DNA from: Spirochaetia bacterium | GTDB taxonomy: Bacteria; Spirochaetota; Spirochaetia; Treponematales; Breznakiellaceae | Direction: 5' to 3' | Length of the DNA stretch: 5,434 nt | NCBI GenBank assembly: GCA_025997655.1 | Contig: BNUW01000152.1 | Coordinates: forward strand, 1-5,434 | Part shown: in pieces, positions 1-4,962 of the stretch | Layout: every line of letters begins with the position of its first letter | Numbering within the stretch: position 1 is the first letter of the stretch | Notes under the pieces: generated by a model | Databases searched by the model: none | The model's input: the letters and a program-made list of their open reading frames with translations, nothing else | What the model was told of the DNA's origin: nothing | Program-made: the position numbers and the translations under genes

Positions 1-526
1 TAAGCCCCGGAACCGCAAGCGTTGCCAAGGGCGCAACCCAGCAGTTTACCGCCGGCGTAACCGGGACCAACAGTCCATCGCAGAGCGTTACCTGGTCTAT
101 AGTGGAAACCGGCAAAAATGCGGGAACTACCATTGACGGAAGCGGATTACTCACCGTGGCTGCGGGCGAATCCCTTACCAGCCTGACGGTGAAAGCAAGC
201 TCCACCGTGGACACCGCCAAGAGCGGCACGGCCGCCGTAACCGTTACGGCTCTCGCCCCCACGGTTACCGGCGTAACCGTAAGCCCCGGAACTGCAAGCG
301 TTGCCAAGGGCGCAACCCAGCAGTTTACCGCCGGCGTAACCGGGACCAACAGCCCATCGCAGAGCGTCACCTGGTCTATAGTGGAAACCGGCAAAAATGC
401 GGGAACTACCATTAACGGAAGCGGATTACTCACCGTGGCCGCGGGCGAATCCCTTACCAGCCTGACGGTGAAAGCAAGCTCCACCGTGGACACCGCCAAG
501 AGCGGCACGGCCGCCGTAACCGTTAC
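1..526 (+). repeat. Two near-identical 279-bp tandem units coding Ig-like domains
   Basis: Bases 1-247 and 280-526 align without gaps with five differences by eye. Four of them are silent and one changes Asp to Asn ('TTIDG' to 'TTING'). The unit period is 279 bp, or 93 codons. Since the first unit is cut by the window edge, more copies may lie upstream. Identity at DNA level this high points to recent duplication or gene conversion. Confidence 0.9.
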
Positions 527-824
527 CGACCCCGGGTCCTCCACGGTCACCATCAACCTCTGGACGAACGACGCCACCGTCTTTGCCTCTGCCGATTCGG
601 TGTCTCTTTCCCGCGGTGCGTCCCAAACGGCGCTTATCACCGGCCTGACTGGAACTGAGTATTCAAACCACCAGTGGTCTATTAACGGCGCGCCGGAAGG
701 AACCGGAACGACGTTCAGTTTTGCCAGCGCCGGAAGAGATAACGGGAAGTACAATATCGGGCTCCAGGTACAAAAAGACAGCGCCTGGTATTCAACAACT
801 ATTACCATCACGGTAACGAATTAG
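1..824 (+). CDS. Ig-like repeat surface protein, C-terminal part (5' end outside window)
   Basis: The reading frame is open from the window edge (first full codon at base 3), so the true start lies upstream; the internal GTG at 102 is not a credible start because it falls inside a repeat. The visible 274 residues hold two copies of a 93-residue bacterial Ig-like unit (Big_2 type) with the typical 'VTVSPGTASVAKGATQQF', 'VTWSI' and 'GSGLLTVAAGE' strands. A different beta-rich C-terminal domain of about 95 residues follows, beginning at 'STVTINLW' and ending 'YSTTITITVTN', of a kind I recognise from Treponema surface lipoproteins. There is no transmembrane anchor at the C-terminus; any signal peptide or lipobox would be outside the window. 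Ig-like arrays usually form extended stalks for adhesion or display outside the cell, which is inference here. The stop codon overlaps the ribosome site of the next gene, so the two are very likely co-transcribed and translationally coupled. Confidence 0.85.
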   Translation, partial: SPGTASVAKGATQQFTAGVTGTNSPSQSVTWSIVETGKNAGTTIDGSGLLTVAAGESLTSLTVKASSTVDTAKSGTAAVTVTALAPTVTGVTVSPGTASVAKGATQQFTAGVTGTNSPSQSVTWSIVETGKNAGTTINGSGLLTVAAGESLTSLTVKASSTVDTAKSGTAAVTVTDPGSSTVTINLWTNDATVFASADSVSLSRGASQTALITGLTGTEYSNHQWSINGAPEGTGTTFSFASAGRDNGKYNIGLQVQKDSAWYSTTITITVTN

Positions 825-828
825 GAGG
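823..828 (+). promoter_or_regulatory. Ribosome-binding site overlapping the upstream stop codon
   Basis: AGGAGG lies 5 nt before the ATG at 834 and contains the last two bases of the TAG stop (822-824) of the upstream gene. This fixes the start of the downstream lipoprotein and indicates translational coupling. Confidence 0.85.
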
Positions 829-833
829 AACAC

Positions 834-3056
834 ATGAAAAAGTTTATGAACCGGACCACCGGCCTCGCGGCCTTATACGGCTTTATTGTTGGAGCGGCAG
901 TTCTGTTTGCCGCTTGTAGTAACCTGGTTTCCCCGTCCTCCAAGGCGGGAATTGCAACGGAGCCGGGAACCGGGCAGGTGCAGGTGTCCATCGCGGGTGA
1001 GGACTTTGCCCCGGCTGCCTCGGTGCGGACTATCTTCCCCACCCAGCCTACGCTTTCCTATAAGTATACCTTTACCAAAGCGGGAGCGACGCCGCAGGTC
1101 ATGCCCTATGTTGACGGTACATTCACCCTGGTAACGGGCAACTGGAACCTTACGGTGGATGCCTACCTTGAAGCAGCGCATACTAACCTGGTGGCAACCG
1201 GCAGTACCGCCGCCGCCTTTACGGTTACCGAGGGCGTCTCCACCCCGGTCAGCGTCACCCTGGAACCGGTGACAAGCACGGGAACAGGAACACTCACCTA
1301 CACCGTCACCTATCCGGCGGGGGCAACGCTTGATTCTCTCACCTGGAAAAAGCTGGGCGGTGCAGTGCTTCCTAATTTTGATGTTACCTCTTTTAATGAC
1401 GATGGCCTTAACAAAACCCTTTTGGAAACAGGGACGCCGGTAGCCGCAGGGTACTATGTGATTACGGCTGCTCTGACGGATGGCGGCGGTAAAACCGCAG
1501 GGAAAATGGAAGTGGTGCATATCTATCAGAATTTGACCAGCGATGTAACGCTTACTTTTGTGGCGGACGATTTTACCTTGTTCGACCCCACCCCCCCGGC
1601 GGAGGTAAGCAGCTTAACTGCAACCGCCGGAAACACAGAGGTAGTCCTTACCTGGACAGACCCCGCAGACAGCGACTTTGATAAAGTGGTCATCACCTTT
1701 AGTCCGGAGCCGCCCAGCGGAACCTCGACGGTAGATGTTGCCGCAGGAACCCAAACCGCCACGATTACCGGCCTGACAAATGGCACGGCGTACACCTTTA
1801 CCGTAAAGACCGTGGATACCCTCGGTAACACCAGCGCCGGGACTCCCGCAACGGCAACCCCTGTCGTCCCTATCACCTACACCGTTACGGTGGACGGCAA
1901 TGTGGTTACCGCATCGACTAAAATCGACTTTGTGTTCAACGCCGCCGTTACCGGACTTACCGACGGTGACATCACCATAGCCGGACCGCCCGGCGCGGCG
2001 ACCAAGGGGACCCTTACCGAGAACGACAGCACACACTGGAGCCTGACTCTTACCGTTACCACACCGGGACTCGCCACCGTGGCCATCAGCAAGACCGGTA
2101 TCGAAAGCGTGGCGAAGTCCATAACCCTGCATGGAGGCCTGACCTTTACGGCGGGCGTAGCAACCGCCGCGTTTAGTAGTAGTGATATCAACGGAGTAAC
2201 CTACGGCAACGGGAAGTTTGTCGCCGTGGGGGCCAACGGCAAAATAGGGACATCCTCCGATGGCGCAACCTGGGCGGCGGCTACTACAATAACCCCCGCG
2301 TTTGGTGGTAGTAATTCCATCAGGGGAGTAACCTACGGCGGCACAACGTTTGTCGCGGTGGGGAACGGCGGCGAAATAGGGACATCCACCGATGGCGCAA
2401 CTTGGGCGGCGGCTACTTCAATAACCCCCGCGTTTGGTAGTGTTAACATCTTCGGAGTAACCTACGACGGCACAACGTTTGTCGCGGTAGGGGCCGGCAA
2501 AATAGGGACATCCGCCGATAACGGCGCAACCTGGACGGCGGCTACATCATCCCCCACGTTTGGTAGTACTACTAATGATTACATCTTTGGAGTAACCTAC
2601 GGCAACGGGACGTTTGTCGCGGTGGGGACCTACGGCAAAATAGGGACATCCACCGATGGCGCAACCTGGACGGCGGCTACATCATCCCCCATGTTTGGTA
2701 GTTCTTCTAGTGATCAGATCAGGGGAGTAACCTACGGCGGCGGGAAGTTTGTTGCGGTGGGGCAGAACGGCAAAATAGCGACATCCACCGATGGCACAAC
2801 CTGGACGGAGCGTACGCAATCCGTGTTTACTGGTAGTAATGATAACATCTATGGAGTATCCTACGGCGGCGGGAAGTTTGTCGCGGTGGGGGTCAACGGC
2901 AAAATAGCGGCATCCGCCGATGGCGTAACCTGGACAGCGGTTACAACCACCGGGTTTGGTGGTAGTAACAATATCTGGGGAGTAACCTACGGCAACGGGA
3001 AGTTTGTTGCGGTGGGGGCCAACGGCAGAATAGCCTATTCAAACCCGCAGGAATAG
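834..3056 (+). CDS. Lipoprotein with fibronectin III domain and seven-bladed beta-propeller
   Basis: This 740-residue protein starts with a lipoprotein signal: basic 'MKKFMNR', a hydrophobic stretch, and 'LFAAC' with Cys28 as the predicted lipidated residue (a loose, spirochaete-style lipobox with Phe at -3). Residues ~40-250 are beta-rich and resemble other Treponema lipoproteins. A fibronectin type III domain spans ~254-342 ('VSSLTATAGN', 'VVLTWTDP', 'GLTNGTAYTFTVKTVD'). A further Ig-like beta domain follows (~346-434). Residues ~436-740 are seven repeats of about 44 residues with 'GVTYGxGxFVAVG', 'GKIGTS' and an Asp-box-like 'SxDGxTW', as in BNR/sialidase-type propellers. No catalytic residues are evident, so binding or adhesion at the cell surface is more likely than enzymatic activity (inference). 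The AGGAGG at 823-828 fixes the start. It is the second gene of an operon with the Ig-like gene, and the hairpin at 3065 follows its stop. Confidence 0.88.
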   Translation: MKKFMNRTTGLAALYGFIVGAAVLFAACSNLVSPSSKAGIATEPGTGQVQVSIAGEDFAPAASVRTIFPTQPTLSYKYTFTKAGATPQVMPYVDGTFTLVTGNWNLTVDAYLEAAHTNLVATGSTAAAFTVTEGVSTPVSVTLEPVTSTGTGTLTYTVTYPAGATLDSLTWKKLGGAVLPNFDVTSFNDDGLNKTLLETGTPVAAGYYVITAALTDGGGKTAGKMEVVHIYQNLTSDVTLTFVADDFTLFDPTPPAEVSSLTATAGNTEVVLTWTDPADSDFDKVVITFSPEPPSGTSTVDVAAGTQTATITGLTNGTAYTFTVKTVDTLGNTSAGTPATATPVVPITYTVTVDGNVVTASTKIDFVFNAAVTGLTDGDITIAGPPGAATKGTLTENDSTHWSLTLTVTTPGLATVAISKTGIESVAKSITLHGGLTFTAGVATAAFSSSDINGVTYGNGKFVAVGANGKIGTSSDGATWAAATTITPAFGGSNSIRGVTYGGTTFVAVGNGGEIGTSTDGATWAAATSITPAFGSVNIFGVTYDGTTFVAVGAGKIGTSADNGATWTAATSSPTFGSTTNDYIFGVTYGNGTFVAVGTYGKIGTSTDGATWTAATSSPMFGSSSSDQIRGVTYGGGKFVAVGQNGKIATSTDGTTWTERTQSVFTGSNDNIYGVSYGGGKFVAVGVNGKIAASADGVTWTAVTTTGFGGSNNIWGVTYGNGKFVAVGANGRIAYSNPQE
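2137..3053 (+). repeat. Seven tandem propeller-blade repeats (~132 bp each)
   Basis: The conserved 'GVTYG' (once 'GVSYG', once 'GVTYD') segment recurs seven times, at roughly 2192, 2325, 2454, 2589, 2727, 2852 and 2978. DNA similarity between units is high, with runs such as 'ggcaaaatagggacatcc' reused. The first six units carry the Asp-box-like 'SxDGxTW'; the seventh stops after 'GRIAYSNPQE'. The stretch before unit 1 ('LTFTAGVATAAFSSSD') matches the post-Asp-box strand of the other units, for example 'TWTAATSSPTFGST'. It therefore supplies the strand that blade 7 lacks. Confidence 0.85.
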
Positions 3057-3064
3057 GGAAGCGT

Positions 3065-3115
3065 CCGGGGAACGGGGAAGGCGGCGTTTTACCCGCCGCC
3101 TTCCCCGTTCCCCGG
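3065..3115 (+). terminator. Perfect 22-bp GC-rich hairpin after the lipoprotein gene
   Basis: Arms 3065-3086 and 3094-3115 are exact reverse complements, closing a 7-nt loop 'ttttacc', 8 nt after the stop codon. No T-run follows the 3' arm, so this is not a textbook intrinsic terminator. It may still end transcription, or protect the mRNA 3' end. Its last two bases coincide with the first bases of repeat copy A. Confidence 0.6.
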
Positions 3116-3275
3116 CTGCCCCATAAGCGGACCCATGCGGGGGCAGCCGGCAGTCTCCTGACCGCGCCCCCGCTTTCCGGGTCAACTAGCGGGTAAGCGG
3201 TATCCGGCTTGCCGAATATCGCTCCCTATGAGCAGGCCGCTTTCGGGAAACCGGGGGCGGCTTTTTATTGGCGGG
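3114..3275 (+). repeat. Structured intercassette repeat, copy A (full length, 162 nt)
   Basis: It aligns without gaps to 3955-4116 with 7 differences by eye, and its first 86 nt align to 4706-4791. It folds into three successive hairpins. P1 (3130-3183) has GACCC/GGGTC, GCGGGGGC/GCCCCCGC and an inner 6-bp helix closing TCCT; copy A has one A-C mismatch in that inner helix where B and C have G-C. P2 (3197-3222) is GCGGTAT/ATATCGC around CGG-CTTG-CCG. P3 is the terminator at 3236-3266. A competing 9-bp pairing, GGCTGCCCC (3114-3122) with GGGGCAGCC (3140-3148), excludes P1. It stands directly before TA pair 1. I do not recognise it as a named family; its function is unknown. Confidence 0.88.
3236..3266 (+). 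terminator. Intrinsic terminator ending repeat copy A
   Basis: The 11-bp stem pairs GCCGCTTTCGG (3236-3246) with CCGGGGGCGGC (3251-3261), with three U-G wobbles, a GAAA loop (3247-3250) and five T (3262-3266). The single stem difference from copy B (T for C at 3243) keeps pairing by wobble. It would stop transcripts coming from the lipoprotein operon before TA pair 1. Confidence 0.8.
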
Positions 3276-3283
3276 GGGTGGCG

Positions 3284-3313
3284 TTGCGGGACTGCCGGGA
3301 TTTGTGATATACT
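3284..3313 (+). promoter_or_regulatory. Sigma70-type promoter of TA pair 1
   Basis: The -10 box TATACT (3308-3313) is preceded by TGA, an extended -10. A weak -35, TTGCGG (3284-3289), lies 18 nt upstream. The ATG at 3320 begins 7 nt after the last -10 base, where transcription would start. The message is therefore predicted to be leaderless, consistent with no Shine-Dalgarno sequence before the gene. Confidence 0.6.
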
Positions 3314-3319
3314 GGATGC

Positions 3320-3577
3320 ATGGATATGGCATTACAGATCATCTGTATACCCTCAGCCTTTAAGCATGATGCTACCGAAGCGGATATCCAATGGGCGTTT
3401 AACACCGCCAAATATGACCAACTGATAGTCGGGTTTGACAATAAATACCTGTTGCTGGGTTTTAATAGCAAAGGCAATCCGCTCGAAGTAATGTATAACG
3501 ATTTAGGTGAAAACAGGGTGAAGGTGTTTCACGCAATGGCCTGTAGAAAAGAACTTATTCCATTAATGAACAAATAG
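3320..3577 (+). CDS. Putative RelE/BrnT-like toxin of TA pair 1
   Basis: This 85-residue protein is homologous along its whole length to the one at 4963-5217. Shared features are 'SAFxHxxxEADI' near residue 12, a 'YD' turn, 'LLxGxxxxxxxLEVxYN' in the middle and 'VxVFHAMxCxK' near the C-terminus. The order (helix starting with His, two central strands, final strand with 'HAM') resembles small RelE-fold toxins and the BrnT/DUF4258-like group, but I cannot assign a specific family, so an RNA-cleaving role is inference. The start at 3320 suits a leaderless transcript; the in-frame ATG at 3326 is an alternative. The stop overlaps the ribosome site of the next gene (TAGGAG), which begins 10 nt later, giving a coupled two-gene unit in toxin-first order as in brnTA. 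Repeat A with its terminator lies immediately upstream. Confidence 0.7.
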   Translation: MDMALQIICIPSAFKHDATEADIQWAFNTAKYDQLIVGFDNKYLLLGFNSKGNPLEVMYNDLGENRVKVFHAMACRKELIPLMNK

Positions 3578-3587
3578 GAGAAACTGT

Positions 3588-3818
3588 ATGCAAGACATTA
3601 CCGATGAAGAAGGGGAAGTGCTGGACGAATACTTTACCACGCATTTACCGGTAACCGATCCGTCCAAAGGCGGCGTTACAACCCGGCAGGGTTTCCGCAT
3701 GATCGCCCTTGACCCCCTATCCGAGGACTACCTCATGACCAGGGCGATTGCGACACACAAAACCCCCACGGAAATCATAGGCGAACTGGTGCGGGAAAAG
3801 ATCGCCGCCACTTTATAA
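3588..3818 (+). CDS. Putative ribbon-helix-helix antitoxin of TA pair 1
   Basis: This 76-residue protein follows the toxin-like gene by 10 nt with GGAG (3577-3580) as ribosome site. The acidic N-terminus 'MQDITDEEGEVLDEYF' is followed by a variable linker. The C-terminal part 'RMIALDPLSEDYL' through 'TPTEIIGELVREKIA' has the strand-helix-helix pattern of CopG/Arc-type antitoxins, with the strand near residues 37-41 and helices near 44-55 and 58-73. It matches the incomplete protein at 5227-5434 in order and spacing ('TxEE', 'LDxYxT', 'DxLSxxYL', 'HKxxxEIIGxxVR'). Such proteins normally bind their toxin and repress their own promoter, which is family knowledge and not shown here. No clear operator palindrome is visible at the promoter. 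Confidence 0.68.
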   Translation: MQDITDEEGEVLDEYFTTHLPVTDPSKGGVTTRQGFRMIALDPLSEDYLMTRAIATHKTPTEIIGELVREKIAATL

Positions 3819-3954
3819 CCGCGACAGGACAGGGCGCGTCCCTGTATAAGGATACGAACGGCATAGCGAAGTACGGACGACCCATTCGGAGAACCCTCCC
3901 GTGTGATATCAGAGCCGGAGCGGGAACAGAGCCCGTTCCGGGTACCGGCTGGAC
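3819..3954 (+). other. Spacer between TA pair 1 and repeat copy B, with imperfect hairpins
   Basis: No gene is visible here. ACAGGG/CCCTGT (3829-3834 with 3840-3845) forms a small hairpin 11 nt after the stop codon. AGCCGG (3913-3918) pairs with CCGGCT (3945-3950) around an inner GGAAC/GTTCC helix, ending just before repeat B. Neither is followed by a T-run. A GC-rich hairpin also precedes repeat A, but the sequences are unrelated. Confidence 0.5.
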
Positions 3955-4116
3955 GGCTATCCCATAAGCGGACCCATGCGGGGGCAGCCGGCGGTCTCCT
4001 GACCGCGCCCCCGCTTTCCGGGTCAAATAGCAGGTAAGCGGTATCCGGCTTGCCGAATATCGCTCCCTAAGAGCAGGCCGCTTCCGGGAAACCGGGGGCG
4101 GCTTTTTATTGGCGGG
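3955..4116 (+). repeat. Structured intercassette repeat, copy B (full length, 162 nt)
   Basis: It is collinear with copy A (offset 841) with 7 differences by eye. P1 is fully paired in its inner helix here (GCGGTC/GACCGC). P2 lies at 4038-4063 and the terminator at 4077-4107. The alternative pairing seen in A is broken by two changes (GGCTATCCC instead of GGCTGCCCC). Similarity to A stops at the terminator's downstream edge, where the promoter of TA pair 2 begins. Confidence 0.88.
4077..4107 (+). terminator. Intrinsic terminator ending repeat copy B
   Basis: GCCGCTTCCGG (4077-4087) pairs with CCGGGGGCGGC (4092-4102), giving 11 bp with two U-G wobbles, around a GAAA loop. TTTTT (4103-4107) follows. 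It insulates TA pair 2 from upstream transcription. Confidence 0.8.
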
Positions 4117-4145
4117 TGGACTTTACCTCGGTTGTGTGGTATGAT
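4117..4145 (+). promoter_or_regulatory. Sigma70-type promoter of the brnT pair
   Basis: The -35 TGGACT (4117-4122), a 17-nt spacer and the extended -10 TGG-TATGAT (-10 box 4140-4145) start directly after the end of repeat B. The ATG at 4152 begins 7 nt after the last -10 base, so a leaderless transcript is predicted, as for pair 1. Confidence 0.6.
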
Positions 4146-4151
4146 GGACGT

Positions 4152-4500
4152 ATGGCTGATATTGTTTATAAGGATAAATTCATCTGGGATGCCGCAAAAA
4201 ATGAAGTAAACAAAGAAAAGCATCCCGGTATCAGCTTTGAATTGGCGACAGAGGTGTTTGATGACCCCTATACGGTGGAAATTTACGATACCGAAAACTC
4301 ATCTGATGATGAGGAACGTTATAATGTTATAGGCACAACGGCAATCGGGGTAATTAATGGGCAATGTATTGCTGTTTCGATAACGAACCGGAGGTTCGCC
4401 CTATCGAGACAGGTTTATTCGGATCTTTTCTGCAAGAAAAGCAGAACCGATTGAAATAAGGAGGTATAATGAATCACTTGCAAAAATCCTCGGCTTATAA
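4152..4500 (+). pseudogene. brnT: BrnT family toxin, apparently frameshifted near its C-terminus
   Basis: The first part is recognisably BrnT: 'FIWDAAKNEVNKEKHPGISF', 'ATEVFDDP', 'EERYNVIG' and 'CIAVSITNR' follow the family pattern (F-WD--K---N--KH-ISF, VF-DP, E-R---IG). BrnT is a RelE-fold ribonuclease toxin neutralised by BrnA. In this frame the protein ends at the TGA 4452-4454 with an atypical tail. The family's conserved C-terminus is instead in the +1 frame: 'IRIFSARKA' followed by 'EIRRYNE', ending at the TAA 4498-4500. That frame is open only from 4384, so the shift lies between about 4384 and 4410. The repaired gene would overlap the next gene by 32 nt, as brnT and brnA often do. The start at 4152 is chosen from the leaderless promoter; the in-frame ATG at 4116 precedes the promoter. 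A sequencing error or programmed frameshifting cannot be excluded. Confidence 0.78.
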
Positions 4501-4678
4501 AAGCGATACAAACGGCAAAGCTCGCTTGATACATGAGGATTTACTGAAACGGATTCCACCGGATATTTTGCGGGAAATGGCATTACGGCGGTTTGAAGAA
4601 ATACAAGCTGCCGGATACGACATTCCGGATGCTGTTTCTGCATTGCTGGCCGACAGAAAAAAGCCCGCTTTTGGGTGA
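4469..4678 (+). CDS. Putative antitoxin partner of BrnT
   Basis: This small protein of 69 residues has a strong ribosome site (AAGGAGG at 4458-4464, only 4 nt before the ATG). It starts inside the restored reading frame of brnT, the usual position for brnA. It is highly charged; residues ~20-50 ('LLKRIPPDILREMALRRFEE') and ~50-66 look helical. I do not see a clear BrnA ribbon-helix-helix strand, so the antitoxin role rests on position and size, and the symbol is left empty. If brnT is inactive, this would be an orphan antitoxin. No T-run terminator separates it from repeat copy C, 27 nt downstream; the terminator at 4808 may end its transcript. Confidence 0.6.
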   Translation: MNHLQKSSAYKSDTNGKARLIHEDLLKRIPPDILREMALRRFEEIQAAGYDIPDAVSALLADRKKPAFG

Positions 4679-4705
4679 TAGGAAACGCAAGGTAAGCACA
4701 CAGGT

Positions 4706-4791
4706 GGCTGCCCAATAAGCGGACCCATGCGGGGGCAGCCGGCGGTCTTCTGACCGCGCCCCCGCTTTCCGGGTCAAATAGCGGGTAAGCG
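4706..4791 (+). repeat. Structured intercassette repeat, copy C (5' 86 nt only)
   Basis: It matches the first 86 nt of copies A and B, with 5 differences from B by eye. P1 is intact: GACCC/GGGTC (4722-4726, 4771-4775), the 8-bp GC helix and GCGGTC/GACCGC with loop TTCT. The alternative pairing GGCTGCCC (4706-4713) with GGGCAGCC (4733-4740) is also kept. Similarity ends at TAAGCG (4786-4791), a hexamer that also occurs near the start of the repeat (4714-4719). P2 and the A/B terminator are absent. Confidence 0.85.
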
Positions 4792-4807
4792 CAGTGGAGA
4801 GTAGGAA

Positions 4808-4840
4808 GGCTTGGGGGCGAAAGTCTCCAAGCCTTTTTTT
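4808..4840 (+). terminator. Intrinsic terminator downstream of repeat copy C
   Basis: GGCTTGGGGGC (4808-4818) pairs with GTCTCCAAGCC (4823-4833), 11 bp with G-U wobbles, around a GAAA loop (4819-4822). Seven T follow. The sequence differs from the A/B terminators but the geometry is the same: 11-bp stem, GNRA tetraloop and T-run. Confidence 0.88.
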
Positions 4841-4900
4841 AAGGGGGGCGTCCGGCACTGGTTCGTAGGAGGTGTTTTCATCGTGACGGACTGCGTGCGT

Positions 4901-4929
4901 TTGACAAAAGCGCACAAAGCGGTTATAAT
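4901..4929 (+). promoter_or_regulatory. Perfect-consensus sigma70 promoter of TA pair 3
   Basis: TTGACA (4901-4906), a 17-nt spacer and TATAAT (4924-4929) match the consensus at all positions. Transcription should start near 4936. It is the strongest promoter in the window. Confidence 0.85.
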
Positions 4930-4935
4930 CACTAA

Positions 4936-4950
4936 ATGAAGCGTATTTAG
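4936..4950 (+). CDS. Four-codon leader reading frame (MKRI) before toxin 3
   Basis: The ATG at 4936 stands 7 nt after the last -10 base, the same position as the leaderless starts of pairs 1 and 2. It reads M-K-R-I and stops at TAG (4948-4950), in the same frame as the toxin starting at 4963. It may be a translated leader that hands ribosomes on to the toxin, a relic of an older leaderless start, or chance. Confidence 0.35.
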   Translation: MKRI

Positions 4951-4951
4951 C

Positions 4952-4955
4952 GAGG
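4952..4955 (+). promoter_or_regulatory. Ribosome-binding site that sets the toxin 3 start
   Basis: GAGG ends 7 nt before the ATG at 4963. It is too close to the in-frame TTG at 4957, so ATG 4963 is preferred. Toxin 1 has no such site. Confidence 0.6.
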
Positions 4956-4962
4956 CTTGAAA

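Noticed and set aside
873..1520. Long antisense open frame (215 codons) within the lipoprotein gene
   Set aside because: It is opposite a well-supported gene, rich in Arg, Gly and Cys as expected of a shadow frame, and has no recognisable domain.
3228..3425. Open frame overlapping repeat A and toxin 1
   Set aside because: It runs through the terminator and promoter and overlaps toxin 1 in another frame, with no similarity to the equivalent region of copy B.
4384..4410. Programmed +1 frameshift site in brnT
   Set aside because: No known slippery stop context is visible and the frame 0 stop is about 50 nt downstream of the shift region. A simple indel mutation or sequencing error is the simpler explanation, though not excluded.
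3114..4791. The intercassette repeats as integron attC sites
   Set aside because: Treponema can carry cassette integrons, and the layout (small TA genes, same orientation, imperfect palindromes) is similar. However, I find no RYYYAAC/GTTRRRY core pair at the ends, the A/B similarity continues through a terminator beyond any plausible attC, and no integrase is in the window. A search for intI nearby would settle it.
3114..4791. CRISPR array
   Set aside because: There are only three long repeats, spaced 750-840 bp apart with genes between them; no short regular spacers.
4883..4939. 18-codon GTG reading frame after AGGAGG (4868-4873), overlapping the pair 3 promoter
   Set aside because: The ribosome-like site is convincing, but the start is GTG, the frame runs through the -35 and -10 boxes, and I see no promoter of its own after the terminator at 4808-4840. 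Chance is more likely.
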